This document shows positions 23,212 to 35,040 of a stretch of 64,000 bases of DNA, in pieces. Numbering within the stretch: the first letter of the stretch is position 1; each line of letters begins with the position of its first letter. Both the position numbers and the translations under genes were made by a program. The notes under the pieces are model-generated. The model made no database searches, was not told where the DNA came from, and saw nothing but the letters and a program-made list of their open reading frames with translations. The stretch is taken from the NCBI GenBank assembly GCA_964017235.1, contig OZ024929.1, forward strand, positions 163,603,609 through 163,667,608, given 5' to 3'. Origin of the DNA: Sabellastarte sp. h YS-2021 (taxonomy: Eukaryota > Annelida > Polychaeta > Sabellida > Sabellidae).

Positions 23212-23268
23212 AACTTGAAGAGCTCAGCAGCACTGAAGCAGCTAGAGCAAAACAAAAATAGAACTTTG
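23212..23268 (+). CDS. Possible 57-bp internal exon, unidentified gene
   Basis: An acceptor-like TTTTGTCACACAG ends at 23211 and a donor-like GTATGT begins at 23269. The 57 bases between read without a stop as NLKSSAALKQLEQNKNRTL, exactly 19 codons. It joins in phase 0 with the next candidate exon at 24090-24176. I do not recognise the protein. Both splice signals are plausible but short, so chance cannot be excluded. Confidence 0.3.
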
Positions 23269-24089
23269 GTATGTCACACATCTCATACATTTGATTTTAC
23301 ATGGATATAGGACACTGAGGAGACATGGCATATGAGAGATTGCTGCAAACAAACTTGTTTTATGTGTTATCTTCATACTTGTACTATTTTTTGTAACTCT
23401 TCACTTGCTTGTTGATCTTGCATTGATACTGCTTCTGGTATAAGTTTGGAAAACACCCTGTGGAAGCTTTATTGTGGTTTACCAGTTTAATTGGTGCCTT
23501 GTTGTTCTGGATGATGATCCAAAATGGCAGATAGTCATGACCAATACATTCAGCATTATATCCTGCACTTTTTCTGAATTAACGTTACTACACAACTAAG
23601 ATAAAATTTAAATTAAGTATTAAATTTTTAACACAGAGTAGTGTACACATCACTCCCATCCAAAGTAGTGTAATAAAATCAGTTCATGGTGTTAATTTTT
23701 TTTTGTAAAATGGGACTCAATTATCTTGTGATAATTGTCACAGTTCTGTTACTAAGTCTATTCACACGAAAAGAAAATATAATTTAAATATGAGTGGAGC
23801 TGACTGACAGTTTGATTAAAAGCTCATTCCTAATATTGCTTTAGAATTACTGCATAACATGAAACCTTTCACTTTGTTCTATATTTGAAGTCCTGATAAC
23901 CTTGTAGAAAATACCATAAATACCTAAAAGGTTGCTCTGGTTTATATAACATAAAGCACTGCTATAAATTGAAGCCTGGCACAGGATACTTTGATTAAAT
24001 CAATACCATTTTTATGTCATTTTTATTCTAATTTCCAAATCGCAGGTCAAACTAATGCCTTATCCACCATTACTGTTTTTTTCTTGCAG

Positions 24090-24176
24090 TTGTTCCACAG
24101 TTTAGGAAGATATGGTAACCCCTGCTATGCTCCTCCCCACTTTATGTGTCACACAAGAGTTCATGGTCAAAGTTAA
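24090..24176 (+). CDS. Possible terminal exon, unidentified gene
   Basis: A strong acceptor (TACTGTTTTTTTCTTGCAG) ends at 24089. The open frame that follows encodes LFHSLGRYGNPCYAPPHFM and continues CHTRVHGQS before a TAA. Joined in phase 0 to 23212-23268 it would end a small protein. The composition (Y, P, H, C mixed) looks protein-like, but no family is recognised. Upstream exons are not identified apart from the weak candidates at 10965 and 12543. Confidence 0.3.
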   Translation: MFHSLGRYGNPCYAPPHFMCHTRVHGQS

Positions 24177-25507
24177 TAACTTAACACAATAATGCCTGGA
24201 AACCACAACCAAGGGACCTGGATGACAAACTTTGTACTGTAACAGCAATACAACCACAAAGATCTTCATATTGGAAGGAACTGATTATAATTTGAGGTAT
24301 TGCTCTTCAGCAAGTTTCTACTCATCCTCTGCCCCTGTTCTAGGTCATCAGCTTCAAAGTTTCTTTCATGTCACTTTTATGCACATCAGGGAGCAACAAA
24401 ATAATTAAGAAACCCTATGATATTGACTAATGTTGTTTATGATTGTTGTCTGTTATTGTCTTCTTTATTTCTATTTATCAGAATTGGGTTTAGAATGTGT
24501 TGTAATATGGTGGTTGAGAAAACTGTTTATCGTTGCCATATTACAAGTGCCACAAACATTTTAGTTCTATATTTATCAAAATCAAAACTCCTCATATAAT
24601 TCATGTGATAAATTTGAGTTGAATCAGACATGTAATAAGCAATTACAATTCTGTTGTGAATGATTTGCCAAATGGACAACTTATTTACACATAAAAAAGT
24701 AAATCAAAACAAAAAGCCTTTAAAAGTTGTCTGTACATTCTAGTACATTATAAACAGGATTTTTACTTACAGCATTTTTGTGTTGTAAGATTTCACATCA
24801 AATCCAAATCTTACATTTTCACTGCATGTATTTTGTTCTCCTTCTGAATGATTTTTAGTCAAATTGTTATTGATGATATTAATTTTTTAACTATCTTTTT
24901 CCATATCCTGAAACTGAAGTATGCAGATTATATATACAGAAGTAAAAGACTGAGTACATTTTTCTCCTTTAAGTTTACCATAACCTTAAAAGGATGCCTT
25001 GGTCTCGAAATAGGTGAACTGTCCATATATTGAGTTACAATCATGGACCATTTATTCAGGACAAACAATCAAGGAAATCTAGCAGAGTTGGATCTATAAA
25101 ACTAAGTCACAGTAGGTATCCAGTTTAAACCTATTCTATGAGCAATTGTCACATCAAAGGGCTGATCAAATTTAACATAAAACGGAAAAAGACATATGGT
25201 ATATCTGTACTGAGCTGACTCCCAGGGTTCAGCAGTTACTGTATTTCAGGGAAAATCTACTGTCATTGCACCACGAATACAATGCAAGAGTTTTGTGACA
25301 CAACAGATCGTTATATGGACACTTTTATATGGTGGCAGTAGTCTCCTACAATACCATGGCACTGAGATTTTATTTGAATATACAGCCTGGGCATTCAGAA
25401 TATTTGTTTGATTATACTAATCAGATCATCTGGAGCCCTGTGGTTAACAAATACAACAAATGATTCCACGGAACTTTATCTAGGTTATTGTTGGTTTGAA
25501 CTCAGCT
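24177..25507. other. Intergenic, nothing recognised
   Basis: Short frames only. A possible very decayed SINE-B head near 24320-24380 (TTCTAGGTCATCAGCTTC) is too weak to call. Confidence 0.4.
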
Positions 25508-25803
25508 CTAAGAGAACTTAAAATATCAAATCTTAAATTTGAAGAGATTATACACTTTTATCTCATATTTTAGTAGATTTTAAATCATTCTTGATCAAAA
25601 CTGCCAGGTTTTGTTTTGATTTCTTCATTTTCTCTTAATGGTTATTGGAATGGGGACGTTCTCGAATGCATTGTTTTTCGGAATCCCAGAATGGCAAGGG
25701 CGTTGGTTGTAAAAGGGACGTAAAACCCCAACTTTTGCCATTTCAAAGGTAGAGAGGAGAGGGCGTCCATTAGGAGAAGACATTTATATGGATAAATACA
25801 GTA
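25508..25803. mobile_element. Partial second copy of the TACCG MITE, inverted
   Basis: The right end GGATAAATACAGTA matches the MITE terminus. Going leftwards, TTTTTCGGAATCCCAGAAT, TCTTGATCAAAACTGCC, TAGTAGATTTTAA and GAACTTAAAATA are reverse-complement matches to 16700-16935. The part corresponding to 16936-17075 is missing. Inside it, near 25710-25730, is GGGACGTAAAACCCCAAC, the tail sequence of SINE-A, possibly a truncated nested insertion. Confidence 0.7.
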
Positions 25804-25839
25804 GCCATTTCTCCACTCATCATTATTCTATCTTTATAA

Positions 25840-26090
25840 CAAGAACACTCAGAAAGCGCATACCTCCGCCAAGGCAAGGAATAATGAGTAAATGGGAAGG
25901 TTGGATTTTTTTTGTATTCCATGATCCAGATCACTCTCAAAATTTAATAGGATCCAAGGTCTATTTTTTCAAAAAAAAATCCAAACAGATGTGTGTAACC
26001 CTGCTAACAAACAAAGAGTCATATGGACAAACAGAGAAACAGACAAACGGTAAAGAAAGCAATACCTCCTTGGTAGAGGTAATGAAATGT
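25840..26090. repeat. CCTCCGCCAAGG-type inverted repeat element
   Basis: It begins near AACACTCAGAAAGCGCATACC and TCCGCCAAGG, and ends with CCTCCTTGGTAGAGGTAATG, so the borders are inverted relatives. The interior has a run of A near 25970 and the words GGACAAACAGAGAAACAGAC. A related copy is at 42110-42375. The 103-codon frame here lies inside this repeat. Confidence 0.5.
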
Positions 26091-26180
26091 TCCAAATAGC
26101 ACACCATAGTACTTTAACATTAAAACCTCACATTCTTGTTATTACAGTATAAAGTTTAGATTGAATTACACTTTATGTTA

Positions 26181-26602
26181 GCGAGGGGAGGCATATTGGT
26201 CACAGATTTGCCTCCAATTTCTGAGATTGATATTTTGACTCACCCCTGACCCTGAAATTTGGTAGTTGCTTGTCAGTATACTCTGGTTTATGTTGGAGAA
26301 CCTTGACCATTTAGTTTGTACTGTTTTTTGCCACCCTTATCCACGGTGGCTCAGTGGTAACACATTCGCCTTATGTGGGAAAGTTGGTAGTTGCTTACCA
26401 ATGGTCGGCAGTTTACAGTGCAGAACCTTGACCAACTGTATGTACTGGTTTCCTCTGCCCACAAAACTATCTGTTGTGATATGACCTATACAGTGTTGAA
26501 AGCTTCGTAAAACCCCAAATAAAAAAATCTGCCACCCTTACAACTACCCCCTGTGATATGGCCTGTACAGTGTGAAAATGATAACCCAAATAAATCGAGG
26601 AG
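26181..26602 (+). mobile_element. SINE-B copy split by another SINE-B
   Basis: The 5' part is 26181-26339 (GACTCACCCCTGACCCTG, AAATTTGGTAGTTGCTTG, GAGAACCTTGACCATTTAG). Its 3' part resumes at 26541 with CAACTACCCCCTGTGATATG and GCCTGTACAGTGTG, and ends ACCCAAATAAATCG. The interrupting element and its duplicated target are described separately. Confidence 0.75.
26340..26529 (+). mobile_element. Nested SINE-B with 11-bp target-site duplication
   Basis: It has a head with the A-box-like GGTGGCTCAGTGGTAACAC, a body AAAGTTGGTAGTTGCTTACC and CAGTGCAGAACCTTGACC, and a tail CTTCGTAAAACCCCAAAT plus an A-run. TGCCACCCTTA is present at 26329-26339 and 26530-26540. Removing the insert restores a continuous older SINE-B. 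The B-box region is missing, so this copy has an internal deletion. Confidence 0.85.
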
Positions 26603-28737
26603 TTTATGGGTGAAAACATAAGTAAACTACCTTTGGCAACATCAATACTTATTAACATTAATTTGCCTAAATAACATTGTGAAAAAGGGGGTTGTTTTTT
26701 TTCTGCAGTTCAATGGGCAGGTACAGAGTCTCAAAGTGGTTTGGTAAATTGGAAGCTCTAGAGAAAAAGTGTTTTGAATCTGACAGGTGCGTTTTCTGTG
26801 ATGTGTTAAGTACACTCACTTCACCATAAAACAAATCTCCCATGTCTTTTTTTCAATCGACAGAAATCAAAAGAGTAAGTATTGTTGGCTGCTCTATACA
26901 TTTACATAGTGCGTTTTTTTTTTCTAAATGACTCACCTAGGACAGCTAGTGTGACCTGGTTCTACAGAAGTATCATGCTGAGAGGTGAACCATATACCCT
27001 GGGATGTGTTAAAAAGTCTTTGACAGGGAAAACCTGTTGATTTTTTCTCCAAACTCTACAGTAATTAATCACCCTTTACGTTGAAGTGACATGGGGACAA
27101 TCAGATTTCCTGGTAGGAAAGCTTAGCAACTACTTGATTCTTTTACACAATTCTGTCTCCCCCAAAACTCCAGATTTCAAATGCCACTGACATTGTGGTT
27201 GATTTGACATCAGGAAATTCTTCAATCACTGGAATTAGAACTGCCACCAGTTGTATGCCTAAAATCAGAAGATCTTGCTGAGATTACATTTGTATTGGCC
27301 ATCAACACACATGTATTACTTCTATTGTTTACATGGTTATGGCATATCAAATGCTTCTGTGATGTCAACAAGAATTGCCCTGCACTAATCCCATTCAATG
27401 ATCAGATCATTAAACAATCAACATATTAATGGGATTATCCCCCAGAGAATGCAGGTGAAATTTCCCACTTAAATTTTAAGAAAGAAGAGTTTTGAGTTCA
27501 ACTAGTTTCCTTCATAACTTTCAACCAAAAATAGTATTTTCCAATTTTCTTTTCTGAATTTTTGGCTGTACACATAACACTTTAACTGATAAAGTATACA
27601 AAGAATTAGAAAACATCCAGTGCTACAATTTCAAAAACTGACTGATAATCTGAGGATAGAAAGAGTCTGCAAAGAAGGTGAATTCATAGGGGGAGGGAGT
27701 TAACTGCTATAATTTTAAACATGACTGCCACATAAAAAATCTTTTTAATTAAGCTTTTTCAGGGATTTATTTCTATAAATAAAATAAAATCAAAAGTACC
27801 AGAGATATTTGATCACAATATGTTATCTGATATTTTTGTTTATCTTTCCCCTTATCTTGAAACCCTGATCGTATATAATTGAAAAAAGCAGAAAATCACA
27901 AAACTCACACCATAACAAGTTGAAGTGATTGGAAAAGAAACTTAAAAGGACTTGATAAATGAAGATCTGTTAGTTCTTTTGATACATTTTTTCCTGGGCA
28001 TTGAACCTCTAGCCTGGTAACATATGTCTGAGAGAGAGGAGTTCTCAGTACAAGTTTAATGTTCAGATGAAGAAGACTAACTTAGTGTAGCCTAAGATAA
28101 AGCTCTTAGCTAGGTATCTGGATAGATCCAGATCAAGATATATCTACAAAGTAACAGGACAGAACCTTTGATGAAACCTTCCATTTGTGCCAGGAGATTA
28201 GAGGGAAGTAGGGCTGATCAATATGCAGTGTGGGCTGCCTGGGAAAGTAACTCTTGGGGACAAAAAATAAACAAAATAATAAAAAAATATACATGCAATA
28301 AGTAAGACGAAATAACACTCACAACAACCCCAAAATCAACAGCCCTTATTCATACCCGCATATATATAGATTGGTGAGTGTTAATCAAACAAGTACACCC
28401 CAACAGCCAGCGTAAACAAACGGGGTATGTGTAATCTGAGAAGAAGGACCCCAAATCTGCCTGTCTGAAGATAGTTGAATAGTTATCACAGGAAACTTAG
28501 TGCAGGTAAAGAAATACATTTCCGACCACCACCAGCGAGAGATCTGACTCATTCCGTGTGTACAAGACTCCGTGATGTGAGTGTTCTCAATGTGGGATTC
28601 AGGTTATATATCTGCAGGACAAGAGTGTTATGTACAGAGGAGATAGATAACATTTCAATATTCATGTTTGTTTGCGTGGGGGTGTTTACAGGAAATATAA
28701 TTTGTGATCCATGATGATTTTGATATGACTAGTATAT
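26603..28737. other. Intergenic, nothing recognised
   Basis: About 2.1 kb of AT-rich sequence without a domain-bearing frame or recognised repeat. Confidence 0.4.
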
Positions 28738-28759
28738 GGGGGGGGGGGGGGGGGGGGGG
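28738..28759 (+). repeat. G homopolymer, 22 bases
   Basis: An uninterrupted G run. Its exact length may be an assembly estimate. Confidence 0.95.
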
Positions 28760-29465
28760 CGCACAGGAAACTAGGTCAATAACTGTTTCTTGCAAGTAAC
28801 TTCAAATATTTTTGAGGACAGTGTGGTGAAATGTGGTATGGTTGCATCAACAAGAAATGAAAATAAGTTGCTCGTATGGCCCACCATTTGAGCTTGGTTT
28901 AGCTGAAAATGGTTTCGGTGATTAATTGATTGACTGACAGATAATTAACTACAACGCACACTATATAAGTTCATCCATTTTTTTTATGTCTCGAATTTCT
29001 CTGGAGCAGTATTGTATAGGAGTAGCAGGTATTTCAATCCCAGACAATTACAGTAACATTACGTGTAGTGTGCACTATATCTACTGATAAAGGTACATTT
29101 TCACCAGGTAATAAATACATATGTTTAATGATATATTCCTTACCTGTGGGTCATAAGACATCTCTATTGAGAGTTTATCACCCGATTTTAAAAAATAACA
29201 AATTCTTTGGAGGGAGTTATGTGGAGCGTGCGATATGGGCGACACAAGGCACGCTTTACGCAGGGGTAAAACTGGTGCCAAACTATACAATGTATAGTTT
29301 ATACCATTTTCTTCTGTAATGCTCAGGGTTTTCTATTTTTTCCTTCATATGTGCACATTTCACAATGCATTTATTTACAGAATTCAAGTAATTTCCAAAT
29401 GGTCTCATTTTGGGGACAATTTAAAGACGATAAATCAATGACAGAAAAAAAATAAAATAACACGT
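28760..29465. other. Intergenic, nothing recognised
   Basis: Overlapping opposite-strand frames at 29068-29319 have no known domain. Confidence 0.4.
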
Positions 29466-30073
29466 AGTACACCTGTGTTGTTAACTCAGGACGGTTTTAA
29501 CTCAGGACACCCAAACGTAAAAGGGATAAAAACTTCATCAAAATAATCATACCACCAATGTATTAATAATACACATGTGTATTTGTCATAACCCCACCAA
29601 AATAATATATTTTTGAATAATATTTACCATATTATTCCTGAGATGATAGAGTGACACATTTAAAATGCCAGCCAGTGCAGATATACAGTGATGTTGCTGA
29701 ACTCAATGTCCCTTAGGCTCAACGTATATCCTTGTTAATTTGTGTAATGTTTTGTTTTATATGACATAGTATAATGTGAAAATACATCAGTAAACACAAG
29801 ATATAATAAAAATCACTTTAACTTTTGATTTAAGGAAATATAGTATATCTTTTAAAAGTGTCCTGAGTTAAAAACAGAATGAAAATCCCAGAAATACATA
29901 TTTGTTGTTGTTTAATTGACAAGGAGGCATTTTATACAGTATAATTTTCTGTGACTGCTAGACTGTCACTGTTCTTCTCATATGATAAGGATAAGCAGAT
30001 ATTCCATTATTTTCTGTTGTGTATTTACACTATTTGTTCAAAAAGTGTCCAGAGTTTGCAACACGGGTGTACT
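29466..30073. mobile_element. MITE with about 27-bp inverted ends
   Basis: The left end AGTACACCTGTGTTGTTAAC (continuing TCAGGAC) and the reversed right end AGTACACCCGTGTTGCAAAC (continuing TCTGGAC) agree at about 23 of 27 positions. Subterminal words TTTAACTCAGGACAC (left) and GTGTCCTGAGTTAAAA (29861) are also inverted copies. The element is 608 bp and non-coding. No clear target duplication was found. Confidence 0.75.
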
Positions 30074-30302
30074 GCCTAGTAGATGGCAGACTCTTGGGAG
30101 TTAAAAATACTCTTACCCATAAAAAATGTTTTCAAATTACTTACAATTACATGATTCAATTTGAGTGATTTTTAGAGTATTATTAGGTGCCCAATATCAA
30201 TTTATACACAATATTAAAAAATCACAGAGTTCAAACTGATATGTAATCCACAGAATATATTGGTTTGGTTTGCTATATTCTTTCTGTATGGCCCCAGTAG
30301 GA

Positions 30303-30323
30303 GGGGGGGGGGGGGGGGGGGGG
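30303..30323 (+). repeat. G homopolymer, 21 bases
   Basis: An uninterrupted G run. Confidence 0.95.
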
Positions 30324-31784
30324 CTATAAAACAAGAATAAGTATATGACTCTTAATTTGTAGCCCACGCAAGATGGCTCTGTCAAAACTCTGTCGCCTTT
30401 GCAAGTGCAGTTTACTCAGCGTGTGGTGCATGCGTTAAGTACAAATCCCTTTGAAGTTCCTTATTATATAGGTCACTGGCTAAACACTTATTTATCACAC
30501 CAAAACACCAAAGCAAACACATGCAATCTGGACACAGCTTTACAAACACCTTACAAGATACAGAGTTCAGACGCTTTGTAGGTAATTAAAACCAAATATA
30601 ATTACCATATAATTACCCCCCATCATTAGCTCATTTACAAAGACAGTGTGTAAGACAGTTATCCATATAATGTTTTGAATAGATGAAAGCAGTCCCTTTT
30701 GTGGGGAATTGATTTTGTAATCATTTTAATTTGGGGACATATTTGTAAAAGTCAAACTATGTACCAATCGAGCAATATTATATATGTTTGCAAAACTACA
30801 TTTAAAAGTCGGTACGTATTGGTGTGATATCACGTTAAGATCTCAAAATATATCACTTATGATGCTTATTACATCATATAATTTAAAACTAGGCCAAATA
30901 TACACCAGCATTACAATCAAAGATAATAATTCATTACGTTACCACTAGAGCGCGCATAAGTGTACCCATTTTAATAACCCACAACAGTTACTGGTCTGTC
31001 TAAAATTACCAGTGTGCACCAGAAAATTGATACAGAACCAGGAGGGTATGAATGTGTTGATATAAAAAGTGCAAAGGTAATTAAGTTCACCACAACTTTT
31101 TTTTCGCCAGTTATCTGGTACCAGGATATATCTTGAGACACACTAGCTCACTATAATCCATGTGGGTTTTGAGTACAATTTCTCATAACGAATATTGTGT
31201 GTGACTCACAAACGCCTTCGTTGAACATATGTCCAATTGTATTGAATGGGTCCCGTGTCATGGGTCTTAGATTACACTCGAATGTGTATTATATAATAAT
31301 TGTGACACAACAGTGGATGTCAACAAATTATTTACAGAAATGAACCTTATACAGTGGCAAGTGAGTACATTATGTGTGGGTTTAATGCAGTGTTAATAAG
31401 TGTAGGCACGGTCAAATATATATACCACATGAGCCACTTGTACACTCATATGTTGCTTGTTCAACTGTATATTTGACTCAGAAATAAGAGTGAAAAATAA
31501 TAACCCACAGATTTATACATGTGTATCCACAGAAAATTCAGTACATGGCAACTCTTTAGAAAAGCCAAAACTTGAACAAATTAGTCCAGGGCTACAGAAT
31601 CCTCCAACACTCAGTTTTCAGCCTTGTCAGAGAAAATTGCCAAGGCCTTTTTTCGGTTTTCAGGACTTCTGTCGATAATAAAATTGTGAATGACAGAAAG
31701 CCACAGCGCACACTCCAAGCGGACAGCTGTTTGGTGACCTTCGTTTTTCCCAGTAAAAATATTAGCGCTGAATAAATTGTTTAC
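30324..31784. other. SoxC upstream region
   Basis: No gene or repeat is recognised. Lying within 1.5 kb of the SoxC promoter, it may hold regulatory sites, but none can be named with confidence. Confidence 0.4.
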
Positions 31785-31886
31785 ATTGGTCTTAGCCAAT
31801 CCGATTTTAGGTGGGCGGGGTTTATTGGCGCTCTCTCATTGGCGAGATGACTAAGTCAGGTGACTTATCCACGAGTCACTATAAAT
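31785..31886 (+). promoter_or_regulatory. Core promoter of SoxC: CCAAT cluster, GC box, TATA
   Basis: Four CCAAT-type pentamers lie close together: ATTGGT at 31785-31790, GCCAAT at 31795-31800, ATTGGC at 31824-31829 and ATTGGC at 31838-31843. A GC box GGGCGGGG is at 31813-31820. A TATA box TATAAAT is at 31880-31886, which predicts a start of transcription near 31910-31920 and a 5' UTR of about 155 bp. An AP-1-like near-palindrome TGACTAAGTCA (31848-31858) lies between. CCAAT pairs are bound by NF-Y; that these sites are used is inference from spacing and position. Confidence 0.7.
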
Positions 31887-32069
31887 TGACCACGAGGTCC
31901 CCACTGGCAGGTACATTCTTACAGTCTTTCAATGCGGAGTACATGAGAAAAGCAAATTACCTTAATATAACAAGAAACAGATCTTGCTAGATCTGATGTC
32001 GGGACTTAGCCATTTTCTGAGCAAATTGTGAACTGTGCCTTGTGATATATTTTCTCAAGTGAAGAAAAG

Positions 32070-33302
32070 ATGGGTATTTTTGATGATTATTACAGTGACA
32101 TGGAGATGATACAACACTGCAGTGAAATCTCCTCAAGGAGCCCCACTGATTCCATTGTTGACATGGGCGATAATTCAGTTTTTGGCTCACAAACCATTGA
32201 TCCTTCAACTGCAACTCCTTACTCAGATGCAACAAAATGCAAGAAGCAAACCTCGCATGTGAAACGTCCAATGAATGCATTTATGGTGTGGAGTCAGATA
32301 GAAAGAAGAAAGATTTCCGAGGTTGCTCCAGACATGCACAATGCTGAGATCAGCAAACGCCTGGGCAAAAGATGGAAGATGTTGAATGAGGAAGAGCGTC
32401 AACCCTTTGTGGAAGAGGCTGAACGTTTGAGATTACTGCACATGCAGGAATACCCAGACTACAAGTATCGTCCTCGCAAAAAGGCAAAGGGTCAGAAGGA
32501 AAGTCCCAAACCCAAGGATATTGTAAAAACAGGAAAGCATGGTAAACTGGAGGAACTGTCCAAAGTGAAAGACACTCTGAGCATTTTAGGTCCAGCATCC
32601 AAAGGGGTGGTTAAAGTGACACAGTCAAATAGCAATGCAAACCTTGCTCAAGCGGCCAACCGCCTGAAGCTCAAGCTGACAATTGATAAAAAGTTTAAGG
32701 AAAGCATCAGGGCCTCGCAATCGGTTCCTTATTCGGCCAGCCAGCTCACTCCTCCAGCCAAGGTGCCGTCCAGTCCAAGTATGGATGCACCCAATTCGCC
32801 TGAGAGTGCCAGCTTCTATGATGACAGCTTTGGTTCTCCCTCTTCCTCCCCACCTCAGGTTGAAATCAAGACTCAGCTACCTCAGTACTCGACCCACTTC
32901 ACTTCAGTGCAATCCAACAACAATAATGTGGTCAATGCAGTGTCCCAGCAACAACTAATCCAGCAGCAATCTCCAGTTACCACTCAGCAACAGCAAGACT
33001 GCCAAGGTACTCTTGCAGATCTGGAAAATCTCACAGACTTATTGCAGTTGCCGACCAATTGGCAGTTTGAGTTTAATAATCTGGACTTGGCAAAACTGGC
33101 AGACACAGAGTTCAATTTGGACGTTCAAGCGCAACCGCAGTCTCAGGTAACAGCCACGACCACCAACTCAAGCCTGAGTGATGGTACTGCATCGCATTTC
33201 GAATTCCCTGACTATGCCACTCCTGAAGTCACAGAAGTTTTGGGTGAAAGTGACTGGTTATTGGAAACAAACATTTCACTATTAGCAGCCACATCACATT
33301 AG
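32070..33302 (+). CDS. SoxC: SoxC-group HMG-box transcription factor (Sox4/11/12-like)
   Basis: A single uninterrupted frame of 410 residues encodes a nuclear DNA-binding protein. Residues 63-141 are a Sox HMG box with the hallmark [19 protein letters not shown], then [19 protein letters not shown] and [11 protein letters not shown], which bends DNA at AACAAT-type sites. After a basic stretch comes a Ser/Pro-rich region (219-262), a Gln-rich stretch (293-309) and an acidic-hydrophobic segment (314-351). The last 36 residues contain [18 protein letters not shown] and [11 protein letters not shown]. These match the C-terminal activation domain that defines the SoxC group, so the group assignment is firm. 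The start is the first ATG after an in-frame TGA at 32043. The absence of introns is usual for SoxC. SoxC proteins generally act in neural and mesenchymal progenitor differentiation. The gene looks intact. Confidence 0.97.
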   Translation: MGIFDDYYSDMEMIQHCSEISSRSPTDSIVDMGDNSVFGSQTIDPSTATPYSDATKCKKQTSHVKRPMNAFMVWSQIERRKISEVAPDMHNAEISKRLGKRWKMLNEEERQPFVEEAERLRLLHMQEYPDYKYRPRKKAKGQKESPKPKDIVKTGKHGKLEELSKVKDTLSILGPASKGVVKVTQSNSNANLAQAANRLKLKLTIDKKFKESIRASQSVPYSASQLTPPAKVPSSPSMDAPNSPESASFYDDSFGSPSSSPPQVEIKTQLPQYSTHFTSVQSNNNNVVNAVSQQQLIQQQSPVTTQQQQDCQGTLADLENLTDLLQLPTNWQFEFNNLDLAKLADTEFNLDVQAQPQSQVTATTTNSSLSDGTASHFEFPDYATPEVTEVLGESDWLLETNISLLAATSH

Positions 33303-35040
33303 ACAAAGCTTTGTCTGACCCTCCCAAGATAGCAAATTCTGTGGTGTTCTGGATACAAAATAGTGCATATTTTTGTGTAAACTTGTTATTTTAATTTACA
33401 AAGTTCATGTTCTGTATGAAGCTGGATTATTCATAGGAACATTGATGTGCTAGTTTAGTTCGGGACCTATGTTAGTCATGGCAGAGAGCTAGACTCCACT
33501 TATCACTAGAATATCTATTATATAGTTTATAGCATATCTTATTTATCAAAAGGAACTGTGCACTACACTTGCACACATTTGTACATAGCTAGGTGTAGAG
33601 CACTTGGCAATAAATGTTATTTTTCACCAATGTACATTGTTTTTTGTACATTTTTAAAGGATATTATCTCAGTGTGAAAATCACATAGTTCGGATCAGAG
33701 TAAATAAGTGAAAGATTTCTAAATTTATTTCCAAGGATACTGATAAAAACAAACTGGAATAATATCACCAAAAAGGTAAACTACTGGAGAAAATATACAG
33801 ACATTACTTTAAAAAGAGACATGATAAAAAGTTTGCAAACCCAAATAAATTTTCAGTCTAAAATGAAAATCCCATTAATGTTAAAAGATTGGAACCTTTT
33901 TATTCCAAATAAAATATTTCAAGAGAAATTATTTTTAAGTTCCATTTAGTGAAATAATATTCATGAAATTGTAGTATGTGTGTTGTTATCAATAATCTCA
34001 AGTTTATTTTCTATATTTTTCTTAGATTATAGTGATAGTTTTATATTTTCATAATCACAATAACGTGTTCAGAGTTCTTGTCATGTGTATTTTATTTGGA
34101 CCTGTTACTTTTCTCCAAAGTCAATTTTTATTGGGGTAAAAGTACTACAGGCAGCAGGGAAGTTGACATAATTTTGTGTAAATTTGGGTTTAGCAAATGT
34201 TTTTATTGTTGTCTTGTGGTAGTTGAAAGCTGTCTGAAGTAGTAACAAATTTGTATATTTCAGCTAAGTAAGTTTGTGCTTGTTAATGGTAGTGTTTTTC
34301 TTTCTTTTTTTATCCCAAAATTATATTTTGTACTATTTCAAATCATAAATTGACTTGAGGTAATTTGGTGGATTAAAGTCCCTTCCTGGGGCCCCACAGA
34401 TAACCTACATTTGAAACTGCAGGATGTTTACGGTTGAAAGTTCAAAGTTGGCATTTATTAACCCTTAATCTGCATAATGATGTAAACATTCTCACAAACA
34501 GGATACTAAAACAATATTTTGTTCGATAATGTGGGCCTAAAACCAGTTTTGGCCCTTATTTCATCAATATGGCCTATTTTCCTTCAATCTGGCCAAGAAT
34601 GCTTCTGTCATTATGCATACTAAGGGGGATTTTTATTTTTTTATTATTGATAGAATATTGTTTGTTGATTTTTTATTGACAAATTATGGGAGATTGTACA
34701 TTTTGAAATTTTGAATGTTTCTTTTTGTTTGTTTAATTGGTACTTCCAACATTCTGGTCAAAACTACATTGGATCTGTTCTGATTAAGTTGTTAATGTGA
34801 GAGCCAAGTCAGTTGTGGGAAATCTGTACAAAGAATCAGTATTTTTTTCTTGTGAATGTTACATTACATTATGTAGATTATATATATCATAATAATTACA
34901 AGTTGTGTGTTGCGTAGTTGCTTAACTCTGTTAAAGTTATTCATAATTGCCTAAGATGCTTTTGGGAACAAAACTGATATTTTGTTACTAATAAACTACG
35001 TTCAGATTACTTTAACAGTTGCTCATTTGCTTTTTGTGTT
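33303..35040 (+). other. Probable SoxC 3' UTR
   Basis: AT-rich sequence without open frames follows the stop. AATAAA occurs at 33609-33614, followed by a T/GT-rich stretch (TTGTTTTTTGTAC near 33636), giving a likely first polyadenylation site. Further AATAAA words near 33843, 33906 and 34990 could give longer forms. Which is used cannot be told from sequence. Confidence 0.5.
33609..33614 (+). terminator. Polyadenylation signal candidate for SoxC
   Basis: AATAAA lies about 310 bases after the stop codon and is followed within 25-40 bases by a GT/T-rich element. Confidence 0.5.

Noticed and set aside
32350-32958. Shadow frames within SoxC (82 and 91 codons)
   Set aside because: They overlap the SoxC HMG and downstream coding region in other frames and have no independent support.
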